From NCBI GenBank assembly GCA_030272155.1, contig CP126204.1, positions 2,905,501 to 2,969,500 on the forward strand: a DNA stretch of 64,000 bases, written 5' to 3'. Positions within the stretch are counted from its first letter, which is position 1; each line of letters opens with the position of its first letter. Shown one piece after another: positions 12,795 through 25,200 of the stretch. The position numbers and the translations under genes were made by a program. Origin of the DNA: Tetradesmus obliquus (taxonomy: Eukaryota; Chlorophyta; Chlorophyceae; Sphaeropleales; Scenedesmaceae). The notes beneath the pieces were generated by a model. That model did not search any database, had not been told where the DNA came from, and was given only the letters and a program-made list of their open reading frames with translations.

Positions 12795-14468
12795 TGCCAG
12801 CTGCAGGATGGTCAGGTGCACCAGCAGCAGCAGCACAAGCAGATGCCCCACTCGCCGCCGCAGCAGCAGCCAAGGGGTCCTGCCAATGCAGCTGTATGTC
12901 CTCATTATCAAGCAGCGCATACAGTGAGCGGCAGAACCAGTCTGCACCACTGCTGCCGCCGCTGCCGCTGCTGCTGCTGCTGATACCAGCGGCACCCCCG
13001 CCGGCAGCTGGCAGTACGTGCAGGCCTGCAGCAACACCATTCAAAGGCATGCATGCAACAGTAGCCAGGCACTTCACTGGCACCACTCTCTGCTTGGCCC
13101 AAGACACCTCCAGCACATACCCACGGCTGTCCAGGCACAAGCCATGTGCCTTTGCTACAGCTGCACCCCGTGCTGCATCTGCTGCAGCTGCAATGCCATT
13201 CGCTGCACTGCTGTTGCTGCTGCTGCTGCTGCTGCCAGGGCGCTCCTTAGCAGCAGCAGCAGCTGCAGCAGCTGCTGCTGCTGCGCTGCCAGAATTGAAG
13301 CCTGGCAGGGGTGGCAGGCATGCCACCTGAGCAATAGGCCTCACATCATTGTGTGCTGCAACTGCCTGTATGCTGACCTGGCCTGTCTGTTCATGCACAT
13401 CCAGCTGGTATGCAGTCAGCCCTTGCATCAAATCAGCTGCCAAAACTAGCCCACTGCTTGCCTCGGCAACAGAAAGTGACACAATGGGTGCTCGCGTGAA
13501 GCAATAGGCTGCCTGCTGCAGCTGGCCCCTTTGCTCAGGATGGGTGCGGTACGCTGCAAGCACATTACCAACTGCCACCAGCAGCAGCTCATGGCTGAAG
13601 CCGCAGACAGCTGTTACTGGCTCGGGCATACGCAGGCGCGCTACACGTTGCAGGCTGTAGCTGCTGCTACTGCTGCTACTGCTGCTGCTACTAACACCTG
13701 CAGCTGCTGCTGCTGCTGCATGTGGCTGGGTCAGCAGCTGCAGCACAATTACTTGACCCCTGCAGCCATCCTCCTGCTCAGATGCACTAGTACCCAGCAC
13801 CACTAGAGGTCCCGCCCGCTGCCAGTTTGACCAAGTTTGACCAAACCCTGCTGCCCTCTGCTGAGACCTAAACCGCCCAGGTGCACTGCCAGGAGAGTCC
13901 AGGCAACACAGCAGAGCAGCCAGCTGAGCAGCAGCGTCGGCTGCTGCACCAGTCGCACTAGCTGCTGCTGCCCTGTTGCCGCTTGGTGCGCTGAAATGCA
14001 GCCCCGGTAGACCCTGCTGCTGCTGCTGCTGTTGCTCAGGGCTGCTGTTTGCGCCACTTCGAGGCCCTTGCCAGTTGCTGAATGCATCTGCTGCTGCATC
14101 CCATAGCCCTATGCACACAATGCTCTGACCTCCACTAGGCTGATATGCTGCTAGCTTTGCACCTGATGATGCATCAAGGCATTGGAGCCAAGTCACGTCT
14201 CGCTGCTGCTGCTGCTGGTGTGTAGTGCCACCTCGTAAGCTTGGAACGCCACTGCCGCTACACTGCGCCAGCAGCAACTGCTGCTGCTGCTGGGAACAAG
14301 GGAAGGCCAGCAACTCAGACACAGCAACTCCAGGCAGCCATGTTTGAATACGGTGCTGCTGCACGTGTGGTAGAGTAAGCAGCTGCAGCTGCCCGTTTGG
14401 CAGCACGCACGCAATGTGCTGCTGCTGCTGCTCCTTATCATACTCCTGCCTGGTACCCTCACTGCTGC

Positions 14469-14510
<42 letters not shown>

Positions 14511-14843
14511 GGAGACGCAGGGGCAGCAGCAATGCAGATGCCAGTAGGGCTGGGGGTGCCGCAATGTGCCTCAGCTGCACTTGGTGAGACTGACGGCTGA
14601 TCTGCAGCAGCCATAGCCCCTCGGACACTGCCAGCACATTCACAAACCTGCTGCTTTCCACCTGCTGCTGCTGCTGCTGTCCTGAGGCACTGCTGCTGCT
14701 GCTGCTGGTTGGTGATATGTCAGGCAGCAACTGCAGCTTGGCAGGAGGGCCGGGTAACCGCAGATGTGACACCACCCTCAGGTGCTGCTGCTGCTGCTGC
14801 TCCACTGCTGCTGCTGCTGCCGCTGCTGCTGCTGCACCACCTA

Positions 14844-14887
<44 letters not shown>

Positions 14888-14967
14888 AGCAGAGACTGCA
14901 CAGCAACATCGTACACTGCCACGTCTCCATTCCTGAAGCTGGCAAGCAGCAGCAGGCTGGCAGGCCC

Positions 14968-14999
<32 letters not shown>

Positions 15000-17798
15000 G
15001 GCCTGCTCTGTTGCGCCTGCTAGCACTAGCACTAGTTCCAGCTGCTGTTGCTGCTGGCTGCTGCTGCTGCTGTGAGCCGAGCCAGTGTGATGTACTGCTG
15101 CTGCTAGGTATGACGAGGCAGCTGTCAGGTACTACAGGCGACACCATGCGTGCTGCTGCTGTTGCTGCTGCCACTCGGCTGCGGTCTCCTGTAAGGGACG
15201 ACAGCAGCCGCAGGGGGTGCAACTGCTCTGTGTTGAATGTAGCTAGTGTATGTATGCTGCCTGTACTGCTTGTACTGCCTGATCTGATTGTACTGCTTGT
15301 ACTGCCAGAAGCCAGTTGTACTGCCAGCAGCTGCAGGCTCCCAGTGTAGCTGCCTGCCACTATGTAGTTACTAGGGCAGCTGCTGAGGCTCCTCTGCATG
15401 CTGCTGCTGCTGCTGGCCCAGTGGGCAGCTGCCGAGCTGGCAGCAGCAGCAGCAGCAGGGGCGCTACAGATCTGTATGCATGACACATGCCTGTCCAAAG
15501 TGATACCAGCAGCAGGTGTGAGGCACCAGCCGCTTCTGCACCTCTTCTTGCTGGCAGTAGGAAGTGCAGTGGCAGCAGCATCATGCTGCTGCTGCTGCTG
15601 CTCGTCTGCTGCTGGTGCTGCAGCACATGCAGAGGCCGCCTGCTGCCGCACTTGCTGCTGCTGCTGCTGGCAGGACACCTGCAGCAGCAGCAGGTCGCCA
15701 GAGCTGAGGTAGACAGCTACTGCCCCTGCCACTGCTGCTGCCAGCACCACTGCTACATGTGGCTGCTGCTGCTGCTGCTGCCCAGGTGCTGCTGCACCTG
15801 CCTCCTCCTGCATGCCATCTTCAGACTGCTGCTGCTGCTGGTGTGTGTCGCTCGTCTGCATAACCACGTCCTGCTGATCTGTATGCTGCTGCTGCTGCTG
15901 CTGCTGCTGTTGTGCTGCATAATCCTGCACTGACCACTGCCAGGCAGAGCCTGCAAAAGGCTGGCTGCTGCTGCACTGCTGCTGCTGCTGCTGCTGCTGC
16001 TGGTTGTCGAGTAGCGTCTTAGGACTGTTGCAGCTCTGCAGCAACACTGCAGCACCTGCTGCTGCTGTTGCTGCTAAGCCCTCTGCTGCCGGCATCGGTT
16101 GCTCTGCCTGTAAGCTGCTGCTGCATGCTGCCAGCCTGCAGGGCACCGCTGCTGCTGCCGCTGCTCCTGCTGCAGTTTCACCTCCAGCAGCCTCTGCCCA
16201 AGCAGCTGATGGCAGCAGCTGCATATGGCCTAAGCCACCTGGTTGCTTCTGCTGCTGCTGTGGCTGCCAGCTGGGTCTGCTACTCTTGGGGCTGTGCCGC
16301 CACTGCCTGCTGCTGCTGCCGCCGCCTAAACCGCCGCCAGCCTCATCCTTTCCAATTGCTGGGCACAGCAGTGGATCCAGGGGGCACAGCCGCACACCAG
16401 ATGGCGTCACTTGTGCTGCTAAGCCCTCTGCTACACAAGCTGCCAGCAGCGTTGGCTCGTGCTGTGCAATACCCAGGATATCAGACACATCTGAAAAGCA
16501 GCGCCCTACCGACAGCGCTCGCGACGCAGCAGCGAAGCTCACAACTAGTGCGCAGTGCGGCGCAACACCCTCGCTGCTGCTGCTGCTGCTGCTGCTGCCA
16601 AGCTTGCTGCTTGCTGGTGCTGCTGGCAGCGGCCACATGCCAGTAGCTCCTGAAAGCATGCCCTCTGAGCCACACAGCAGCTGCTGTGCAGCAGTACCCG
16701 GGGTTAGAATTCTTAGGCCCTTGCTGGGCTGCTGGCTTGCTGCTATTAGCTGCGGCCGGCTGGGCCAGCTGCTGCTGCTGCTGCTGCAGGGTTCAGGTGT
16801 GTTAGGCACTTGAACCACAGCACACTTGGCTACAGGGCCAAGCAGCTTCAGCGTGTCGGTTACAGCGTAGCTTGCTGGCAGATCAGTGGTAGATCGCTCA
16901 CTGCCATCCTCAGCGTCAGGTGCCAAATCGCACATGTGCTGCTGCTGCTGCTGCTGCCAAAGGCGCTCCACTGCTGCTGCTGGAGCTATCCAGCCAGGGC
17001 TGTCACCAGCAGCAGCAGCAGCAGCATCAGGAGAGCCAGGGGAACCGCCAGCACTCAAGCCCTCAAGCCTGTGAGAATGCAGACCACCTGCTGCTGCTGC
17101 TGCTGCATCCTCGTCCCCTGCTGCTGCTGCTGCTGCTGCTGCTGGGGGTTGGCTGTCTATGCCTCGAGGTGTGTCCAGATCCATGTCACTTGCTCCAGCA
17201 GCAGTGCCAGCAGACTGAGAATCCAGCTGCAGCTGCCCCAGCTGACGCATTGCAGGAGAAGCCATGCGCAGTGGCCCCATCAGCTGCTGCTGCTCATTAG
17301 GTGTGGCAACCGCTGCTGCTGCCGCTGCTGGAGTAGACAGGGGCTTCTGTAAGCCAGCAGCGCCAGCAGAAGTTGCGGCGGCGGCAGCTTGCTGCTGGCT
17401 ATCTGGGCTCAGCAGCAGCACGGTACTGCTGCTGTCAGTCACAGCAAGCAGCTGCTGCTGCGGCAGCGCAAGCAGCAGCTGTGCCGAGCTGCCGATCGTG
17501 TCACTGCTGCTGTCTGCTGCTGCTGCTGGCATCACTTGGAGCGCCTTCTCTCCGACAATGCTGATGACAGGGCGATCAAATGTGCTGCTGCTGCTGCTGC
17601 TGTTGTGAGGCCTAGACTGGTGCTGCTCTGCTGCTGTCAGCAGCAGCCTCAGCAGCCCTCCAGCAGTGGCCATCACTAGACAGTCTACTGGAGCAGCAGC
17701 AGCAGCAGCAGCGGCGGCAGCAGCAGCCACATCACCTGCTGCAGCAGCCTCAGGGCTGGCAGGCTGGCCTGGTGCATCCACAGCAGCTGCAGCAGCAG

Positions 17799-17829
<31 letters not shown>

Positions 17830-20175
17830 AGGCAACTGCCAAGCCCAGGCTGTGACGATACCTGAAGCTTCCTGCAAGGGAGGGTGTGTTACAAAGCAGG
17901 GCAGAAAGGCAGCGGCATGTGAGCTGAATGCAGCGACCCACACCTGAATGGGGTTGCTAATGTGATCTGTTGCACATCAACAATGCAGGGAAGCAGTGTA
18001 CGCAGCTAGCTCCGAAGATAATTGCCTTGCACAGGTACACCGTGGCCATGCACTGGCACACATGATGTCTCCACACAGACCAACAAAAGTCATACCATCT
18101 AAGATGGTGCGAGAAACCACATGCGTTACCAAAAGGCGCCGCACACCTGAGCGTTACTGCCTGAGGTGGGATCATCTGCTTCCTGAGCCCGCAGCCCCGC
18201 TGCAGCAGCTGCCTGCTGCCGACGGACTTCGCGGCGCAGGTCAGCAGCAACAACTGCAGCCGCCACTGCTGCGACATCCAGCTCCGCCTGGCCCTCGTCC
18301 CCTGCCCCTTGATCCTCCAGATCTTCGTCAATATCTTCAAATATCGCGTCATCTGTCGTGTCATCTGTTACAGGCAGATCTTCGCCGTCATCGTCATCGC
18401 CGTCTTCTGCTGCCCACGCTGCTGCTGCTGCTGCGGCTGCCGCTGCTGCCTCTGCTGCTGCCTCAAAGGCTTCTGCTGCTGCTGCTGCTGCCACCTCTGC
18501 CTGCTGTACTTCTTGCTGCAGCAGGTGGTGGCCACGTGCTGCTGTTGCTGCTGCTGCTGCTGCTGTGGGAGAGGCATCAGGAGTGGTGAATGCAGCTGCA
18601 TCATCGCCTGCAGGTGAGTAGCACAGATGCACCGCCAACGCACTGGCATGTTTCAACAGCAAAAGGCAGGTATGGTGTGCACCCGCGCATCATCACCCCA
18701 GTTTGGGTCAGCAAACACTAGTTAACACACAGTATTCACATATGCCTTGGGTAGGCTGCCCGCATGCATCATCTTTGAGCGCTGATGATGGCCCACGAAA
18801 ACGTAAAACCCCAGCGCTGCAACACACGTGGTGCAGCCTACCTGAGCTCTCGCCCGGCTGCCCTGCTGCATGCATGCGTAACCCGTTATCACCACTACAC
18901 TCACACAACACACACACAACAAAAAGCCAAAACATGTTACAGCAGCACCCCCACCTGAGCTCTCTGCCCGCAGCCCTGCTGCCAACGCTACCGGCGCAGA
19001 GGGCAGCAGCACCTTGCCCAACCAGCACGGCAGCTCCAGCAGCCGCTGCTGCTGCTGCTGCTGCTGCTGCCACTGGCCCGGCAGCTGCTGTAGCAGGCAC
19101 AGGTCGAAGAGGCCGACAGTTGAGGCCACTGCAGCAGCTGAGGCGGCTGGCTGCTGCTGCTGCGCGAGGATGGCTGAACAGTCCAGCACCAGTGCGGCTT
19201 TGATTCCAAGGATCACCAAGGCTGTTTGGAAGGCAGAAAGCAGCAAAAACCGCAGCGTCAGCGTCAGCAGCAGCAACAGCAACAGCAGCAGCAACACACA
19301 GAAAGCCGACAGTGATACCCCGGTGCCCTTCTTCTAGTATGGGCAGCTTTGGACCCAAGGATCACCAGGGCTGCGTGGAGGATGAAGAGCAGCAGTGGTT
19401 GTCAAACATCAGCAGCAGCAGCAGCAGCAGCATCAGCATCAGCATCAGCATCAGCACACATCAGTCCAGATTGATGCACAGTAGTCTGACGTCGTTTTTG
19501 GTGCAGACAAGCTTGCACATATGCAAGCATGCATGTGCGGTCTGGGTGTAGAAGCAGCAACTGGCTGCTACGTGTCAGCCAGTTGCTGCTGCTGCTGCAG
19601 CAGCTGCAGCAGCCCTTGCCCTACATGTCGGGCTGCTGGGCACTGCGCTCAGGTGCAGCGGCCGGCCTAACACGCCCTCAGGCCCCCGGTGGGCCAGTGT
19701 CACCAGCCCTAGCCTGGTCAGGGACTGGCAGTCGGCCTGCCAGCGCAACAGCAGCAGCTCGCTGCTCGACTCGCCAGGCCTGCGGCAGCGGTACAGTGTA
19801 TGGGAAAGTGAGCGAGTGTGACAAGGGCTAGGCTGGTCAGGGAGAGGCAGTTAGCCTGCCAGCGCAGCAGCAGCAGCTCACTGCTAGACTCGCCAGGCCT
19901 GCAGGGCACAGGAGGCAGAAGGCAGGTGGGTTATTGGTGGGGCACAGCATGCACCAGAGGAGTGCGGTTACAGCTGGTGCAGGATGAACAGCAAAGTCAG
20001 CCCAGCATGCATCAGATGTGCTGAACCCAGCGCTACACCCGCCATAACAGCCTTAAAAACCATCAAGCAGCAAGTGTGCTACACGCATTTGCGCAAGTCA
20101 TGTGCATCGGCCGTGTTGGAGGTGCATTGTGCAGAGGCTGCACACCTGTAAGAAATGGCAGCCAAGTGCTGCACA

Positions 20176-20206
<31 letters not shown>

Positions 20207-21520
20207 AGGAACAGAAGGCCAGGTCAACGATGCTGCCTAGCTCCAGCTGCTGCTCCCTTGCTCGGTCAACCGCCACTGCTCCTGCAACTGCTGCTGCTGC
20301 AGGCGCGTACACAGCGGGCTCTGAAAGCGCCACACCCTCTGCTGTTGAGGCTACAGCAAGGCACGCGACGCGCCCGCGTGCTGCTGCAAGCGCCAAGCTC
20401 CTGCCATCTGATGAGATGGCTAGCCTGCATCCCAGGTGGTCCTTGTCCAGGTGATTTCCTGCAAGCAGTTTGGCATGCGCGGGCAGCAGGATCGGCATGA
20501 TAAGGAGCGCTTTGACGGCGGCAAAGTTGGGTGTTATGTGCCTGGTGCCAGTGTGGTGACTCTGCACGTAGGCACAGCAGTACCTACCAAGATGCAGGTG
20601 CAGCGAGCAGGGGAAGGCAGTCTTCTCTGCGCATTGGGGTGCATTAATGCAGTGCGCGCTGCTGTTACAGAGTCACCACGTCATTGCCGTCAAATGCTTA
20701 GAGTATTTACGGACATGAACACCAAGCAATATGACACAGCTGGCAGCGCTCACCACTAGCAAGCATCAGCTCAGTGACCACCATGAACCTGCAGCACAGC
20801 AAGCACAGCTCCTCCGTCACAAACCACAAGCACCATGTCCATTGTTGAAGAGATTGATGATGAAAAGTGCTGCAGCACGAACAGCTGTGTGCATGCGGTG
20901 ACCTGCCACTGGCGGCAGCTCCCACGTCCAATGAGATGTCCTGTTAAGCTGCAGCTGGCACACTGTAAAAGTGACTCATACTGTCCAAGATGGTGCCAGG
21001 GCCCACGTGTGGCTACCCTCTCTCAAAGTGAACAGTCAGCAACTATGCTGGCGCAGCTTCAGGAAAATCACATTGCGCAATTGTTGCTGTTCAGTCAAAG
21101 TAAAGACAAGTTGTCCTGCAAGCCGCACCTGTTGACCATGCTGTTGTAGCGTAGCACCGCCAAGCTGCCATTGGCCAGCAGAGCCACCAGCTGATCCAAA
21201 GGATACTGTAGGCATGCATGCAGCAGGGCGAGCAGGCAGGCAGTCAGGCAGGCGGGCAGGCAGGCACAGTGTGCATTCAACAAAAAGGTGTCCTGCAAGA
21301 CGCAACAGCGTCATATTCGACGTTCCTGCGGGCATGCTTATGTGTGTGACAACAATCATTCCTGCTCAGCTGGCGTCTGTACACTGTGCCGCTGCCATTG
21401 TGCTGTTGCGTGGCGCCCAGAAGGATTCACATGGGACTGCAACATGTTTCTGTGATGCATGGATACAAATGCACGCGACAGACTTCACTCACGTCTTTTC
21501 TGGCAGCATCAGCGTTGGTT

Positions 21521-21556
<36 letters not shown>

Positions 21557-21801
21557 CTGAAAGGCAGCACCTGCAGGTCCCGCACTTGGTACAGCACAGG
21601 CTGCTTGAACAGTGTGACCAGCCTGCCATTAGGGGCCACGCTGAGCACATGCAGCTCTGAACCGTTGTTTAAGACAACGTCTGACACCCCAGAGTGCCTG
21701 AACTGGCCTGCACAGGCACTGATAACACTGCCTGCAGCAACCAGGGGTGTGGCAAGCCAATAGCAGTGAGCCTGCTGGCTGACGTCCTGCTGCTGCGTCA
21801 T
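12301..21801 (-). CDS. CPSF160/DDB1/SF3B3-family beta-propeller protein, greatly expanded
   Basis: Eight exons join in frame: 21493-21801, 21129-21205, 20903-20940, 20146-20458, 19625-19779, 18955-19221, 18147-18607 and 12301-17871, giving 2396 aa. Relatives are about 1100-1450 aa. The N-terminus (YWLATPLV, then a QPVLYQVRDLQVL segment) matches the first propeller of the family. Exon 2 gives LVALLANGSLAVLRYNS and exon 4 SSDGRSLALA. The start of exon 8 fits an MMS1_N-like region (SFAAASRALSVG). At about residues 1895-2000 is a CPSF_A-like block (VVLGTSASEQEDG, then ADLMQGLTAYQL). Family members scaffold mRNA 3'-end processing, splicing or CUL4 ubiquitin ligases. The exact subfamily is not certain; the plant CPSF-A-like group of At3g11960 is a good candidate. 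The extra length is Gln, Ala and Ser runs plus an acidic insert (exon 18147-18607). The donor after exon 5 (GTAGGG) is the weakest junction. Confidence 0.82.
18826..19905 (-). repeat. Exon echoes in introns of the propeller gene
   Basis: An echo of the end of exon 18955-19221, with its own GT donor, lies at about 18840. An echo of that exon's start begins at 19370, 149 bp from the real start at 19221. An echo of the start of exon 19625-19779 begins at 19898, 119 bp from the real start. Each echo lies outside the exon it copies. Confidence 0.75.
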
Positions 21802-22298
21802 TCAGGCTAGCCTCGACCTGCTAAGGCTGCAATGGCGGGTTGGAAACTTGTTGATTTCCTGCTAGCATTGTAAGCAGGGTAACAGCACTGGCAGCAGAGA
21901 ACGCTGGATAGGCTTTGACAGTCAGTACTGCTTGCAGGGGACAGTGCCGGGGCAAGCGTCGTGTCCCAAGGCAGCGATCCATTCATATATACAAATAAAT
22001 TTTTTTATAATAGATGTTATGCAATTGTTGCCTTAGCTTATCCCCGGGCCAGCGTGTCACAAAGGAGTTCGGGTACTATTGCCGGGCCCTGCTGCTCACT
22101 TCCCGTGTGCTTCTTGGAGCTCCGTTGATGCCATCAGATATCCACACTGATTCCTTTGTTGTTTGTGCTATCGATCCGCGGACGTTGCGTGTACAGTCCT
22201 GCTCTTCTGTTTTACTGAAGTTTTCAGTTGGCGGGCCTGTTGCTTCAGCTTGCCTCGGCCTCTGTATCTGAATCCTAAACTTTTGTCGAGTGGAGAAT
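21802..22298. promoter_or_regulatory. Divergent promoter region between propeller and interactor-like genes
   Basis: About 500 bases between two start codons pointing apart. It contains an AT-rich block unusual for this window at about 21981-22020, with TATATA at 21986-21991. Core promoter elements for one or both genes probably sit here; the assignment is inference. Confidence 0.45.
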
Positions 22299-25200
22299 AT
22301 GGCAGAGGCACTGGCAGCAGAGCCGGTGGCAAACGGGAACACGCTCCACGAGGAGCCAGCAGCAGTGCAGCCCGAGGCAGAGGAAGCAGAGCCCACGGAG
22401 CCTGAGCATACATCGAAGGGACTGTACATTCTTCGCATTCCCCGGCCCACGTTTGATGACTCTGCGGTGAAGAAGTTGGAGGGCGAGCTGAGCGCGGTGT
22501 TCACCAAGCTGAAGGCCATGAACGGCAAGGCGCAGATCAAGAGGGTGAGCTTGATTTGTGCCATGTTGGCGCAACACATTGCCAGCTGAGTCATGCTGCT
22601 GCTGTGCAACCGCTTTTGTCGTTGGGTTGGGTGCTGGGTCCCGGTCAGCAGCAGCTGCTGCACGCCAGATCCATGCCTTCAAGCCTGTTTACACCCCTTG
22701 TACGTGTACCTGCTGCCTAGTTCATCCCTCTTCAACGTCTTTGCTGCCTGCATGCCATCCCATCCTGGCAAACATGCTGCACCCCTGTGACTGTGCTGCT
22801 GTTGCTGCGGTCAACGCCCTGCTACTGTTGTCCTGCAGGGGGAGGCCAATGAGCTGCGCAAGCAGCTTGGCGTGGCGCGCTCGCTGCGCAACGGCTCCAG
22901 CCCCGAGTTTGACGAGAAGATGACGCGGCTCAAGCAGCTGCGCGAGATGCGCAAGGCTATCCTGGACAAGGTGGGTGGGGGCAGCAGCTCGGGTTGTAGT
23001 TAGAACTGTAGTTGTGTATTGTTCGTTTCTCATGCACCTGGGGCTGCTTTTGAGTTTTCCTCCGGGAGCATAACCCCTAGGTGTCTGTCCTGCATGGTGC
23101 ATTGAAATATCGCACGACACCTCATATAGGTATGCCCTCATTTCACAGCAAGCCTCTCATTGCAGACTTATGTGCCTCGAGGGAAGCTTTTCAAAGAGTG
23201 TGAACTACATTTTGGATGGCAAGGTCATGTGCAGAGCAGCAGTCAACGCTCATCGCACTAGCGAGGCATACCAATCACCCTCCTGCCACCACCTGAACAC
23301 CACTATGCGGTTTCCTGCAACCGTGTCCTGCGAGCCAGTCCTGCAAACCATTGCCTTGCCGAAGAATGTGTCCTGCACACCCTCAGAAGTGCAACAGGAT
23401 GAAGCTCAGGCGCCAGAGCCTGGAGTGCCGCATTGTGGGAGAGCTGGACCTGCACTGCTGCTGTTTCAACCCATCTGGTAACCAAAATACCCTCTGTCTT
23501 GCGAATATCAGACATCATGCAGGTGCAAGAGATGAAGAACGCGTGTCAGGGCTTGGAATGCTGCACTGAGGAGGAGCAGGAACTGCACTGATGCTGCTTC
23601 ACGCCCTCCGCTGAACTGCAAACCCTCTGTCCTGCATATCCTTCCTGCAACCCCCCGCAGGTGCAAGAGATGAAGAGTGGGTGCCAGGGCCTGGAGTGCC
23701 GCACCGAGAAGGAGCTGGACCTGCACTGATGCTGTGTCACGCCCTCTGCTGAACTGCAAACCCTCTGTCCTGCAACCCCTTCCTGCAAACCCCTGCAGGT
23801 GCAAGAGATGAAGAGCGGGCGCCAGGGCCTGGAGTGCCGCACCGAGGAGGAGCTGGACCTGCGCATCGCTGAGATGGAGCACTCCATCCAGCACGACGAC
23901 CTGCCGCTCAACACGGAGAAGCAGTACGTGCGCAACATCGCGAAGCTGCGCAGCCAGCGCGAGCAGATCCGCGCGGTGCAGGGCCAGCAGGAGAGCCTGG
24001 GTGCCATGGAGGCGGAGGCGAAGAAGATCAAGGCCGTGATCGACGAGGTGGGGGCAATGTTGTGGCTTGGTTGATTGGGAAGATGCATGTGATGCTTGTG
24101 TACAATGATGTTGATGCTGGTCATGGAGGGCGGAGGCGAAGAAGATCAAGGCTGTGATTGCTGAGGCGGGTTAAGTTGCCTGACGTGAGCTCAGCGTGCC
24201 ATTGTGTTCATTGACCAGCATACGTAGCAGAGATCAGGTGACATTCGCGATAGCACGTGTGGCGTGGCGCTGTGAGTACTTGCATTTCTGGCATGCGCCG
24301 TGTTGCACCAAATGAATTGGTGCTGCTTATGCAGCAGGTGAACATGCTACGCAGTTCATAACAGAACCTTGTGTTTTCTTGCAGAAACGGCGGCAGAAAT
24401 GGCCACAACCCGTCTAACGCTGCTGCTGCTGTTCTTTCGTATGTCATGTGTTCTGCTTTGCTTTTCCTGCGCAGGTGGACAGCGAGATGAACATCCTGCG
24501 TGGCGAGCGCGACCAGGCCAAGGACATCATCGACGACCTGCAGAAGAAGCTGGCCGTGGTGACGGCTGTGCTCAACGACTACGACCTGGAGCGCCAGGTG
24601 CGCACATGTTATGTACACGTGTCTTCTGTGGGTCATATCCGCAATTTACAACCTGGAGCGCGTGGGGTTACTGGATGTGCGCAGCAGCCGCGTGTTGTGT
24701 TGTTTGACGCGGCTGGGCTGGGGGATGCTAACGGGCAGCCTGGCCAAGCACAGCTGTTGAGCTAGTTGATGGGCAGTCATGTCGCGTCTGCCCTTAGCAG
24801 CCGCGCCTAAGAGCGACGTGGAGCAGCCAGGCGCTAAATCTCATGCAGCACGAATCATCAATCCTTGTTGCACTGTGCTCCATTCCAACCTGCAAGACCT
24901 GGAGTCCACCAAGCGCGACACCCAGCAGCAGCTCAAGCTGCGGCTTGCGCTGCGCGACGCAGTATGATGTACTGTCACGCAACGCACCCAACTCATTGCT
25001 GTGTTGCTGTGTTTCTTTGCAGGACCTGGAGTCCACCAAGCGCGACATCCAGGAGCAGCTCAAGTCGCTGCGCAAGGAGATCGACGGCCACATGTTTGAG
25101 TGGCGCGCCAACCGCAAGCTGTCGCTGCAGCTGCGCGACCTGGTGGCGGAGGGCAAGGCTGAGGAGGCGTCCAGCATCGCAGAGCAGCAGGTGGAGAACT

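Noticed and set aside
14717-15349. Long + strand open frame rich in Cys and Leu opposite the propeller gene
   Set aside because: It is the reverse reading of Gln/Ala/Ser triplet runs. The - strand frame shows family motifs; this one shows none.
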